In this document: piece after piece, positions 11,880 through 25,169 of the stretch
Position numbering within the stretch: position 1 is the stretch's first letter
How the letters are laid out: each line of letters begins with the position of its first letter
Source of the DNA: Sphagnum compactum
Lineage: Eukaryota > Bryophyta > Sphagnopsida > Sphagnales
NCBI GenBank assembly: GCA_965153455.1
Contig: OZ234495.1
Location: 12,954,875-13,018,874, forward strand
Reading direction: 5' to 3'
DNA: 64,000 nt
Notes under the pieces: generated by a model
The model's database searches: none
What the model saw: the letters and a program-made list of their open reading frames with translations, nothing else
What the model was told of the DNA's origin: nothing
Translations under genes and position numbers: made by a program

Positions 11880-12296
11880 CTTCTTCTCTTCCATCTCCAC
11901 CTCTATCAGAAACCTGTGCTGCAACAAACCCACAAAACTCACGAGAAAGAAAAGTTTTGTAGGAGAGCTCCAAACTCTAATCCGCTGGAGCCACATTTGT
12001 TGCTGGTCGGAGCTCGTCTTCTCTCTCTCTCTTTCTCTCTGCTTCTTCTCTTGCATCTCTACATCACTCTGTCAGAGACCCGTGGTGCAGAAACCCACAA
12101 AACTAGCTAGCGAGAAGAATTTTGTAGGAGATCTCCAAACCCTCATCCACTGGAGCGACATTTGTTGGTAGTCGGAGCTCGTCTTTTCTCTCTCTCTCTG
12201 CTTCTTCACTTCCATCTCCATCACTCTGTCAGAGACCCATGGTGCAGAAACCCACAATACTAGCTAGCGTGAAGAATTTTGTAGGAGAGCTCCAAA
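11880..12296. repeat. ~160-bp tandem repeat, ~2.6 copies, in THADA upstream region
   Basis: Repeated landmarks are (C/G)CATCTC...CTGTCAGAGACCC, CAGAAACCCACAA, AATTTTGTAGGAGAGCTCC and TCGGAGCTCGTCTT followed by a (CT)n run. They are spaced at about 160 bases (near 11891, 12053 and 12212). The last unit runs into the telobox run. The array is probably promoter or 5' leader of THADA. A diverged partial copy (CTTCTCTTCCATCTCCAC, CTATCAGA) is visible near 10933. Confidence 0.8.
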
Positions 12297-12329
12297 CCCT
12301 AAAACCCTAAACCCCAAACCCTAAACCCC
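12294..12329 (+). promoter_or_regulatory. Telobox run upstream of THADA
   Basis: Four CCCTAAA-type units (AAACCCTAAAACCCTAAACC and on) lie about 105 bases before the THADA start codon. Telobox motifs near the 5' end are established for plant ribosomal-protein and translation-factor genes. Their role here is inference. Confidence 0.6.
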
Positions 12330-12433
12330 GTTGCTGCGCGAAACTCATCTTCTCTCTCTCTCTCGGCAGGAAGCTCCGGAAGGAAGGAGAGGCTGTTGGG
12401 TGTTGGGTTGTTGCTGCAATCTGCAAATTAAGA

Positions 12434-15400
12434 ATGGCAGTACGCTGGAAAGCAGGCCAAAGACGGAAGCGATGGACGGAGCAAGGAGTGGTGCTGCCTC
12501 GCTCCATCCTCCTCCTTCTGTCTTGTTGTGGCGATGGCGGTGAAGAACCAGAGTTCTTAGCTTTCAAGCAGCAGTTGCTTGCCTTTGGGCAGCTGCCTTC
12601 CACTTATGCCCAGATCGCTGCAACCAAGTCCCTCTCCGACACCCTTCTTCCGGTATTGGAATTGCCTTCTTCTTCTTCTTGTTCTTCCTCAGGGATTGCG
12701 ATCCGTCTCTTTGTGGAGATTTTGTTCCTGGAAAACTCCCGACCTTTGCATCGCGGGCTTCTCTCCACGCTCTCGCGCATTCCGCAGTCTTTGGAGCCGC
12801 TGGTCTCTGAGGCTTTCGTTAGCTGCTGCCAAGACTACGGTGAAGGCTCCAAGCATCATCATCATCAACGCAAGTTTGCTGTGGTGGGAGTCGCGACTTC
12901 TCTGAGCAGTTTGCCGCAACGGGGAATTTTGACGAGCGTCATCAAGCGATGCATCGGCATGTTGGCGATGTCCGCTTGTGTGGATGTGGGTTGGGTGCTG
13001 CGTCAAGCTCAGCAAGGCGGACGACCCCCACCCAACACCATGGAAGATTGCCAGGACGCTGTGGGAAGCTTGTACTACTTGCTTCAGCATTTTGCAGAGA
13101 GCTTCATGCCACAGAAAGAAGAAGAATTGCCTGAGAGAGCTGAGAAGAATAAGAACCAGAACCACCACCAGCAAGAAGAGGACGAGGATGCCCACAATCT
13201 GGACCCAGAAGAACAAGAACAAGAAGAGAATGGGATGCAGTGTATGCCGAGGAGCATGAGGATGGGTGCTTCTGGTGGAGAATCGGTGTACAGAACAGTG
13301 GTGAGGACCTTGCTGCAAGTGTTGCAGACATCTGCATTGTCGCGGGATTGTGTGGTGGCAGCAGGAGTGGGACTGTGTGCTGCTGCGCAATTCGGCATGA
13401 CTGGAGGAGGAGGAGATGGGGTTGCTCTACTGCTGGCAAAGGCCATCTTCTCTGCTTCTTTGTCATCAGATTTTGTTGTGCTTTCTCACCAAAAAAAGAT
13501 GGTTGTGATGAGCAGCGGCATCAACAGGAGAGATGGGTTTGATGATGACAATGTTGAAGATGAAGATGAAGAAGGGATGCTGAATGCAGCCATTGCAGCA
13601 GAGTGCAGCAACAGCAGCAGTAGCAGCAGCTTGGCTGCAGAAGTTGCCAAGTTCACACAGTTTGGTAGACTCTGTTTCTTGCGGGGTCTTCTCACTGGCC
13701 TTCCAAGACCCACTTTGAATGTCCCTCTGGTGGCCAAGAAGACCACTCAAAATTTTCGCCCTCAAGACCACCAGGAAGAAGCTTTCCCACAATACCACAA
13801 GGAGGAAGCTTGCCCACAAGACAATGACAAGGAAGCAGCTTGCCCACAAGAAGACCACAAGGAAGCCAATTGCAACAACATGATGATGTCAGCAAATGCT
13901 GCAGCAGCAGCAGATGGGCAGGTATGGATACTCCTGTACAATGGCATCTTACCTGCACTTTGTGAGCTTTGCGAGAGCTCAGTGGACAGTCATTTCAAGT
14001 TCCATACAGTCACGGCCATGCAGATGTGCCTGCAGCAAGTGCGAGCTTCCATCACTGGAGGATTGACACAGGAATCTCTCAAGAGGCTTCTTGTCATCAA
14101 TGATGTTGCATTGGGTGAACACCACCATCATCACATTGCAGCAGTGACAGTGCATGGGTACAAGCCCTTACCAGCTGCCATGATCTCCAGAATACTGCAG
14201 ATTGTTTGGAACAACTGGGAAGATCCTCTCACGCAAACGGTGAAGCAGGTGCAGGCAGTGTTTGATCTTCTTGTTGATGTGCAGTCAGTGCTTGCTGAGC
14301 AGAGAGTTGCTTCAATGGGCTCAGAGGAGGAGGGAATGGATAGTGGGGATTTTGTGCAGCAGGTGGCAGCCAACTTGCTGGCAGAAGGACGATACAGGAA
14401 GGGCAAATATGTACCTCTTGCTTCTCTTGCGCAGAGGATTGGCGCCCTGAAACTCTTGCAGATGAGTCCTAATCTGTTATTTAATACATTCCATGCACAG
14501 TCTGATGATGATGTCTGCTGTGCTGCCAGTACATTCCTGAAGATCTTTCTTGAGCGGCTCAAGACAGATTGCTGGAGTTCTGCAGGAGGCATTGCAGAGG
14601 GGTATTCAGTTTTTCGACGACTGTGGATTCCTCCCTTACTCTTGGTGCTTCTCTCTGGGGATCCTCGGCTTCGAAGCAATCTGAACACTTATGCACTGCC
14701 AGTTGCTTTCCAAATCGATGCAGATAGTCTGCTTCCGGTTCTTGGCTTCATTCTGGATGGAGCTAATGAGGAAACAGAGCTCAACAAGTTCTCTCCAAAA
14801 GGGCATGGAGAGCTTGAAGGTGCAATTGGGTTGCCTTTGCATTTGACATTGCATCAACAAGTGTCGGCCTTGATCTCGGTTCTCAAAGTGGCACGAGCTC
14901 TGGCATTGATAGATCGTGAAATTGAGCAGCCTGCACTTCTGAAAAGTGCATCGGTTGATGCCAAGCGTTATGATGAGAATGTTGTTGTGTGGGTGAAGAA
15001 TACAGCTGTTGAGGTGCCGCTTGTATGGCTGGAGCACGCCCTGACTCACCTGGAGGATAGTTTACGAGTGGATGCAGCCGAGTTGCTGTGTTTGAATCCC
15101 AAAACTGCTTCCATGCCTTCTGCCCTAGAGCTCCGCATGTTACGCATGTCCATTCCTCTCAACATGCGATGCTCCTCCACCTCCTTCCGCATGCGCTGGA
15201 CAAGACTTCTCCACAAGTTCTTCCTTCGCGTGCGAACTGCAGCCTGGAGACAACACCGACTCAATTCCACAGCTGTGACTGCACCACCACTACCACAAGA
15301 TGTTCAGGAGACCCCCTTGCAGGTCAGTTATGGGGACAAACTGAAACAGAAGAAGTCCCATCTCCGGAACAGACAAGAAGGGGCACTGAAGATCAAGTCA

Positions 15401-18400
15401 CCACTCAATGATGAAATTGTAGACACTGAGGTTGATCAAGCTCCTACGCCCAGAGTGACTGTAGCTGAGATCCAGGATTTTCTGCAATGGTTGAGCCAAA
15501 TGCTCTTATCTTCATTGTATCCATCTGCACCTTATGAACGCAAGTACATGGCAATGGACCTCCTAAATGCAATGATTGAGGTTTGGAGCCTGACCAGGAC
15601 ACATCATCCAGACCAAGAGGTTGTTGGTGTGGCTGATGATTTCTCCCCATATCATTCTGGGTTTTTGTCAGTGGAGTTGACGCTCGTAGTGGTAGGCGCA
15701 GTTGTGGATAGCTGGGACAAGCTTCGAGAGGGTGCATTCCAGATGCTAGTGAAGTATCCCACCCCATTACCTGGCTTAGATTCACCTTCATTGGTCAGGA
15801 GTATGTTGGAGTGGGGAAAGGGTCTGGTCAACAGTGCTCGTGTCAGAGAAAGTGATGCCGGGGCTTTAGTCCTGCGCCTTGTATTCCGCAAGTATGTTCT
15901 GGACTTGGGTTGGACAGTTAAGGTTCATGAGGTCACAGTGGATGATCACATGGAAGGAGGACAAACAAGTGGGCCTATGCAAGTGGGCATTGCTGTGGCA
16001 CGTTATGTGGACTCGCTGAGTGACTGGTTGGAATGGGATATTGAGGAGGCAGACAGAGACCTTCTGAAGGCCTGCAAGCACAGTTTTGTGCATGGCGTTC
16101 TACTGGTGCTGCGGTACACTATGGAAGAGGTGCCCTGGACCTCAGCTGATATCCAAACAGGTGCTGTTTACCTTCGAGCTGCCCTCCACAGGATTATCAC
16201 ATTGCTGTTGCGGGTCACTACTTTGGCTTTGTGGGTAGTTTCTGCCAATGCTCTGAACTTGCCCCCTGGCATGATTTCAGAGTCTCAGTCCAATGACCTC
16301 TTTGACATGCTGGATGTGGATGGAGATGAGCAGTACACTGTTGAGGAAGGTGGATCTCCAACAGAGCAAGTTGTCATGGTTGGGTGCTGGCTTTCCATGA
16401 AGGAGGTAGTGAAGTCACTCATTCTTTGTGAATGGGTTTAGGGCTTAGGGTAAACCCTAAACCCTAAACCCTCTAGGTGTAATGAAAGATTCTAAAGAAG
16501 GTTGCATCTCCCTTTGATGGGAGGTGAGGGGTTTTTTTTCTGCTGAGTCTGTGGTGCAGGAGCTTGTCTCTGCCCCAATACATGAGTTCCAAATGCCCTC
16601 CAAACAGGTGTCTGACAAAATAGAGTAGGGTGGTATTGTGCATGCACAGATGGTTCTTAGTGCCCTGCAATGTGAGTCTGACAAACTGTGTAGCGACAGC
16701 AGATTACTGTTTGACACTTTGAGCAGTTGATTAGTCTTCTAAGAGATTTTTTGTTTGTGTACCATTTGCAGGTCAGTCTTCTTTTGGGAACAATCGCAAG
16801 AGGAGTCCCTTTGCCTGGGTGCAGTCTGGAGGAGAGCACTGTAGAGGATGAAAAGGTGTGTAAATTGCAGGAGTGTCCAGTCAATCCCTATTCAGGAACA
16901 TAGATTGTTTTCAACTTGATGAGATGTTTTCGAGGATCTTCTTAGTGTCCATCTGGGTGCTACATTTTTTCAATTAATGTTCTATTCCTTCAAGCATGCG
17001 TGCATGCATACACAGTGGAGGTAGAGGTGTGCACCCATTGTCCTTGGTTCTATTAAAAAACCTGCCAGCAAATTGTGTGAAGGAGTAGACAATTTGATGT
17101 TGATACCGATTTTTAGTCATGGTAATAGGACTTGTTTTGTCCTCACAACTGATTTTTGGGGGGGCCCAAAGTGTTGATGTGCAACTTTGATCATATATTT
17201 TAGTAGTTGCTTGTGTTCCAAGATTCGTACCAGCTAAGATCATATGAGATATGGAACGTCATGATATTTCAGGGGGGTGGCTCTTGTTTGTCAAGTGAGT
17301 GGTGCAGTTTGTATTTTTTTGTCACATGTGATAAAATGTTACCCACACAAATGAGATGAGAGTGACGGTGTAAGTACACCCCTCAACATAGCAAATGATC
17401 TGTTTCGTTCCACCAGAAGTCCTGAGATCCTTTGACAAGTTTTAGATTGAGTCTGCACAGGAAGAAAGATAAATGTTTTTCCCTGGTTGACATTCAGTGA
17501 TTGTGTAGGTTGAGGAAGGACTGCTGAACACAGAGCAATTGGAGGCCATGGGGGAGCATTTTCTGCAAGTGCTGCTGGCAATGAAGCACAACGGTGCAAT
17601 TGACAAGACTCGCGCAGGCTTCATCGCGCTTTGTGACCGACTGCTCCGCTCTCAAGACCCCAGGTTGTCCCCACCCCCTCCCCAGGTTGTTCCCTAAATT
17701 GACCAACCACTTGGTTTCTGCAGAGCCTCAATGAAGTTGGTGCATTCTGATCCGGAAACACCTAAATCCTGACTGAGATTCTGAAGACCCAAAGTTGCTC
17801 ACTAGACAAACACTGCACGATTTCTTTTTCTGATCAGACCAGACCTCATGTAGTCCACACATCTTATGGTTCATGTGCTGAATCCCTGATGAGTTTTAAC
17901 CATAAACCATAAACCCTCATGCACATGCTCTGAGGAGAGCCCAACACACATGATGTGTTTAGATCCAGGTTTGGGGGCAACAGGATGTTTCTATTTGCTG
18001 TGGTCTGAAGAAGGGGATGTCATCAAGACAATAATGCAAATGTTGTATGGGTGATTGTGAGCACAGGCTGAACAGGTTACCAGAAACATGGATGCAGCAA
18101 CTTCTAGAGCGCACAGGTGCAAAAGGCCAAACAGTAGATAATCTCTTGAGAAGAAGTGCTGGAATACCAGCAGCTTTCCTGGCTCTCTTCCTGGCTGAGC
18201 CTGACAGTGGACCAAAGAAGCTTCTGCCTATGGGTATGCGCTGGGTGATCAACACTGCTCAAGCTTTTGTAACCAAGCCCATGGTCCAGAGCCATGCCCG
18301 AGAGTTCCCGAATGCCTCAGCATTGGAGCAGAAGGTCCTTGGGAAAAATGAAGTGATGGGTGTGGTGGAAAAAGAGGCCAGGAATGGTGACCTTCAGTTA

Positions 18401-21400
18401 CAAGCGGTCAAAGAGCGTGACGAGGGCGTCGTGCCAACAGTACATGCTTTCAATGTCATGCGCATTGCCTACCATGACACCAATTTGGCAACTGACACTT
18501 CTGGCTTTTGTGCAGATGGTCTTATTACAGCCATACAAGCTTTCTCAAGTCCATACTGGGAAGTTCGAAACAGTGCAACACTTGCCTTCACAGCACTTGT
18601 GCATCGTACAATCGGCTTCCTCAATGTGTATAAGCGTGAATCTGCTCGTCGTGCCATCACTGGTTTTGAGTTTTTCCACAGGTTTGTATTGTCGCATCAA
18701 GTACTTTTTCTCCATCTTTCTTTTTGTGCCTCCTTTTTTCCTTGAGGCTGCTGGCTTCTGTGATATCTTGGGTGACTGGTTGAGGTAGTGGATCAGAGAT
18801 TAACAGAGGTGCATGTGAGCCAGAAACATTCTTTCTGCATATTTCTGTTGCTTCTTTGCAGGCTGTCATGAACTAATATGACAATGGGCTCCTGCAGGTT
18901 TCCAAGTTTGCATCCGTTTCTTCTTCAAGAGCTTCAGTCAGCAACTTTTCAACTAGAGCAAGAAGCAGGCTGCAACAATCATAAGGGCAATGGGATGGCA
19001 AGCACTTTACATCCCAGCTTGGGTCCCGTGTTGATCATATTATCACGCCTGAAGCCATCAGTTATCAGCTCCAGTGTGGATGACTGGCTCAGTCCTTCAG
19101 CATTTCAACCATATGTCACATCCTGTGCCACAGAGCACAACCTCCATGTGCGTGTGCTGGCTGCGTCTGCCCTAGCACCCCTGGTGCCATCTCACGACTT
19201 GGCTTTGTTTACATTGAACCTCGCAAAAAGATTACCAACATCACCAGATCTCATTTCAGGGTTCTCATCTTTCAATACAGTGCATGGTGTGTTGCTGCAG
19301 ATTTCAGTTCTTCTGACAGCCAATTGTGCAAGTCTTCCAGATTTGGATTTACGCGAAAGCATAGTGACGGATCTCTTCAAAGTCCTCAAGACCTGTTTGT
19401 GGCTCGGCTCAATCCAGTATTGTTGCTGCTATATGGTTATTGCTGCATTTTACAGTGTGCTCGAAGGATCATTGGAGGTTGCAAAGAGTTGTCATGAAGT
19501 TTCTGGGAGAATGGGAGCAGTGATTAGAAGTCTTCAAACACATCTGTTACATTTGTGTTCGGAGTGTCTTGAGGATGTTCCAGACAATGCTGCAAACTGG
19601 CATCTGTCAATGCAAGTTACTGTGCGGGAAAGAGCTGCAAAGCTTTACTTTAGCACCATCTTGCCTCTTATCAGCAGGAAGGAACTGCCACTACTGTGGA
19701 ATAACAGTCCAAAAACATTAGAATTTCAAGAAGGGCAGGAGGAGGAGGAGGAGTTTGGTTCTGTCAAACCAGGACTTGTGTTGGGAGTCCTGGAAAGCCG
19801 TGCTCATTTAAGCTTTGAGCATTTGGGCTGCATGTTTAAGCAAGCATTGTCTCATAGGATGTATGAAGTGCGTCTGGCCACACTGAAGGTTTTGAAAAAG
19901 TTCTCATCGGTCTTGACAGAGTCAACTACATCTGGTGCTGCCACATGGGTGGGTATCTTTTTGCAGCCCTTACTAGTCAAGCGATTGCATGTCGAATCGC
20001 TTCCAGGGTGTATACGGCATACCCTTCATGTGATTTTTGCTTGGAGGGCACTTTCAGGGAAACAAAGCAGTATCGCTGATTTGAGCACGTCCTTGGTGGA
20101 TCTTTGGAACAGGGTGCTAAACATCTACCGTGCTTCAAAGCAAACCAAGACCCGGGAAGTGGCAATGCGCTGCATGGGAGCCTGCCTACATCAGATGCTT
20201 CCATGTTTGCGTCAGTCAATTGAGGAGGAGGAGAGGTTTAAAGCTGCTGGTGATAAAATTACTGAAACACAGACTAGTCAAGCTGGATGTTCAGATGTTG
20301 GCCAAGTTGACAAAGAGGTTTCTAGGGATGAAAATGGTCCTAAAGACAGTGTCATCACAGATGATGTCAAGCAGGTGGAGTATATAAAAAAGGTGATTAG
20401 TGAATGGGTACTGCTTGTCAATGAGCACAGTGCAGCTAGTGAGTCCATCAGTTTTCGACAGGCCACAGCAGAGGCAATCGTGGCCTCTGGTCTGCTGGAA
20501 GAGGCTCACTGGGTGGGCTCAAAAATTAAGCAATGGTCAGGAAATCCACTGCAAAATCCAGAGACTCACAATGATGAGTGTATGGTTGAGTGGTATGGAA
20601 GGATGGTGATAGAGGTTTGGTGTATTAGTTTGAAATTGTTGGAAGATGAAGATGTTGAGTTGCGCCAGAGTCTGGCACTTTCGCTGCTGCAGGTTCTTGC
20701 TTCATCAGCAGCAACAACACCTGCTTTGAGTGGGCAGCATGTGAGTGCTGCTGTTCCGATGCAGGTGGAGAGGGTTGTGCAGCTCGTTTTCAATTACTTG
20801 AACTCTCACTTCGGGCACTGGAGAGTCTTCTGGGAGACTCTCATGGAATGGGTTTTGGGAACTGAGGATGTGGCAACTCTGTTGGTTTGTGATGTCAATT
20901 TGGTTAGGCGCCTTTTCGACAAAGAGATAGACAACCATCATGAGGAAGAGCTTCTCTTTGTACAGCTATGTTGCTCTCATCTACAACAGCTAGTTGATGT
21001 GAGTATGCATTATTTGTCTTTGGCTGGGCGTCAGGAGGATACACAGCCAACACTGAATCTCGAGGAATTCAAAAGTTTCCAAGCAAGATGGAGGGTGAGA
21101 TTTCTTGAGCAGGCAAAGTCATGTGCACAGTTGAGCATTCAACTGCAGGGAAGGATGCAGTGGGTTGGAGGTGTGACTAATCATCAGGATGTGTTCAAAC
21201 TGGTTTACCGCAGTCTGTTGGGTCTTCTGACTTTGGCTGGACCTTCTTGTGATGAGAGTCACAAGCTCAAACTAAAAGGCAAGCTTGTGGAATTGAGAGA
21301 GCTGCTTCTTGAGCTTCCTCTGAATCCATTGGTATCTAATGCTTTGTTCAAGGTACTTCAGGCATATGAAAGGCATCTTGATGTGGATCTTGGGGCTACC

Positions 21401-21463
21401 GCTCTCAGAGCTTCCATGGGTAATGTTGTGTGCGATAACTTTGAGCCCTTCTTCCTGATTTAG
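12434..21463 (+). CDS. THADA: THADA/Trm732-like tRNA methylation scaffold protein
   Basis: This is a large armadillo/HEAT-type protein of the THADA/TRM732 family (DUF2428). Trm732 partners the Trm7/FTSJ1 methyltransferase for 2'-O-methylation of position 32 in tRNA anticodon loops. Exons are 12434-16405, 16772-16855, 17509-17663, 18067-18681 and 18898-21463. All junctions are GT..AG and in phase, giving 2463 residues. The start is supported by an N-terminus (MAVRWKAGQRRKRW) resembling plant homologues. Family signatures are VGCWLSMKE joined across intron 1 to VSLLLGTIAR, then GEHFLQVLLAMKHNGAIDKT, RRSAGIPAAFLALF, and SPYWEVRNSATLAFTALVHR. The first exon is a single 4 kb block. It holds low-complexity inserts: an acidic Q/E/H-rich stretch near residues 230-270 and an 11-residue repeat near 443-478. 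The protein is longer than human THADA (about 1950). RPL7 lies convergent downstream. Confidence 0.93.
13755..13872 (+). repeat. In-frame 33-base repeat inside THADA exon 1
   Basis: About 3.5 copies of an 11-codon unit of the form PQ(D/Y)xxKEEAC lie near residues 443-478. They are a coding minisatellite in a presumably disordered insert of the THADA protein, followed by Met and Ala runs. Confidence 0.8.
16432..16475. repeat. Head-to-head telomere-type repeats in THADA intron 1
   Basis: GGGTTTAGGGCTTAGGG runs directly into TAAACCCTAAACCCTAAACC. TTTAGGG units therefore meet CCCTAAA units and can form a hairpin about 30 bases after the splice donor. Confidence 0.75.
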
Positions 21464-22992
21464 GGCGTATGCCATGTTGGTTAGGGGAAAAATAAAAAGA
21501 GAGCTTGCAACCAGTTGGATATCCAAGTTTCAAAGAAACTTGGATTCTTGACCATAGAGCATTACACAGCAACATTGGTGGTGGCTTGAGAGCACCATCA
21601 TCAGGTGAGAGCAATGTACCTTCAATACCTTGTGTAGGCACTGTATGTTGTGTGTGTTTGCCTTTGACATGCATTAGTGTTTTATCTTGCTTGTTGTGTG
21701 TCTGCCTTTGCAGATGCTCATCTTTAGTCTTGACCATCAGGTGTGGTTACAGTTGGTTTTTATCGGCAGTTTGACAGCTTGTTCTATCTGTGGATTTTTG
21801 TCACGTTACTTCTCATAGATCCAGGTGTTTCATTCCTTGGATACAATGTGGCAAACTTACATCAGTTGGGCTTGAGTTGATGCAGGTGATGGAGTCTATA
21901 CCAGCTTGTGGGTTTTTCCAGGAGACCTCCCTGGCACCCAAGACATGATGTCATGTATAAAAGCATTGGGGGCAGTATCAAGCAGAGCATTGTTCGTACT
22001 TTCTGAAGGCATGCAAAGATCATGCTCTCCATGATTCATTCAATCACTATTTGTTCTATTGGATTTTAGAAATATCCACCAAAATTCCAAAGGCACAAAA
22101 CATTGACATTTTTTTACAAGCATTCAGTCAGAATATATGCAGGTGCTAACATGACTTGTATGCCCTGTTTTGGATTTCAATATTTCAGTTTTGCCAGATT
22201 TGAAGTACCTGACTTGTCAGTTTAAAAAGGTTTGTTCCCAAGGAGTTATAGCTCCAAAGAGTTCTTCATTAGCTCTAATGGTGAGCTGAATCTGCTGAAG
22301 AGAAAAGGTTACACTGAGTGAAATGTAAAGAAAGATTGCTTTTTTGATCGTTCTGCCTTTGGAGTCTTCAAAATGACGACTGCAAGGGCCTCTTAATCTT
22401 AATTTGGGAGCTTCTCAAAGCCCACATTATTGTTCCAGGAGTCTTCAAAATGACGACTGCAAGGGCCTCTTAATCTTAATTTGGGAGCTTCTCAAAGCCC
22501 ACATTATTGTTCCAAAATTTTGGCCGTTAATTTTCCTCTTTTCTTGTTTCATTTTCACCTTTCCTTTTCTTCTCTCTTTCTTTTCGTATGGGGGTGTTTT
22601 GGTCTTCCTCTTCTCTTTTAGGTTTTATTGAGCTAGCTAGCATCACGATCACTGCATTCTCCTGCAAGTCTTTTGAAAAAAACTCAGGACAGTATTTCTT
22701 GTTTGGCTTTGACCTCCTCCACTCCACACCTTGGAGCTCACATAGTTAGAAGAAATACGGCTGTTACCATTCTTTCACACAACTTCAAACAGCTCCTGTT
22801 ATGCTGCTGTTGTGTTTTAATATTTCCCAATCAGTTCGGGCCAACATTGCTAAAGCCAGAGTTATCAAGTTTTATTCATCCCTCCTACAGTGGCAGGTCC
22901 TAAATGCCAATGGTGATTCGATTCAACTGCCATTTTACAGCAACATATCTAACTGGTAGGTCTGAACATTCCTCTCATTGCTGTTTGTAGTT
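21464..22992. other. Convergent intergenic region between THADA and RPL7
   Basis: This is the likely 3' untranslated DNA of both genes. No further gene is supported. It contains the perfect 77-bp duplication listed separately. Confidence 0.5.
22361..22514. repeat. Perfect 77-bp tandem duplication
   Basis: Bases 22361-22437 (starting GGAGTCTTCAAAATGACGAC) are repeated without a visible difference at 22438-22514. Perfect identity indicates a recent duplication. Confidence 0.9.
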
Positions 22993-23196
22993 TCAGCAAA
23001 TATATGTGCAAAAATCAGGGGATGGAATACAGATGGTAAGAATCCATTGATGTTCAGCAGCAACAGTTTGAACAATAGAAGCTCCATTTCTCAATCTTTG
23101 CTCAATTTGAGCATCAAGGAAACCCAGCCATCTATTTAGCTGACAATTCTGCTGCTCACTCTTCTCCGAAAGAAAAGAAATTTCCTGATTAAAAAA

Positions 23197-24861
<1,665 letters not shown>

Positions 24862-24875
24862 CGCAATGGCAACAC

Positions 24876-24877
<2 letters not shown>

Positions 24878-24906
<29 letters not shown>
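24878..24906. repeat. (CT)n tract before RPL7 start
   Basis: An uninterrupted run of about 14 CT dinucleotides lies 17 bases upstream of the start codon and reads (GA)n on the transcribed strand. It is probably 5' leader or core promoter. Confidence 0.85.
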
Positions 24907-24909
<3 letters not shown>

Positions 24910-25003
24910 ACTCCCACCCGACAGACGTCGAAAGTCCGCGAGACAGCAAACAAAAGAGACATCAGTTGCGCATGCCCCGTCTTTGTACGTCGCACCGGCC
25001 CTC

Positions 25004-25025
25004 AAACCCTAACCCTAACCCTAAC
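25004..25025 (-). promoter_or_regulatory. Telobox run upstream of RPL7
   Basis: AAACCCTAACCCTAACCC and one further unit lie about 140 bases before the RPL7 start codon. Teloboxes are known promoter motifs of plant ribosomal-protein genes, so a regulatory role is likely but not shown. Confidence 0.65.
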
Positions 25026-25169
25026 TTCAACGGCTACGATCTCAATACGGCTCACGTGTTTTCTGACGGCCCAGATAGAAAAAACCGCCGGGTAGGAGAC
25101 AGCCTGTCCGGGTACCTACATACACCCTCTTTTATCATACCCATCAAAAACTTTCCTAATAGGGATGAA

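Noticed and set aside
12689-13466. Minus-strand frames of 120-233 codons opposite THADA exon 1
   Set aside because: They are shadows of a well-supported coding exon, with Leu/Cys/Ser-rich composition typical of antisense of acidic/Gln-rich codons.
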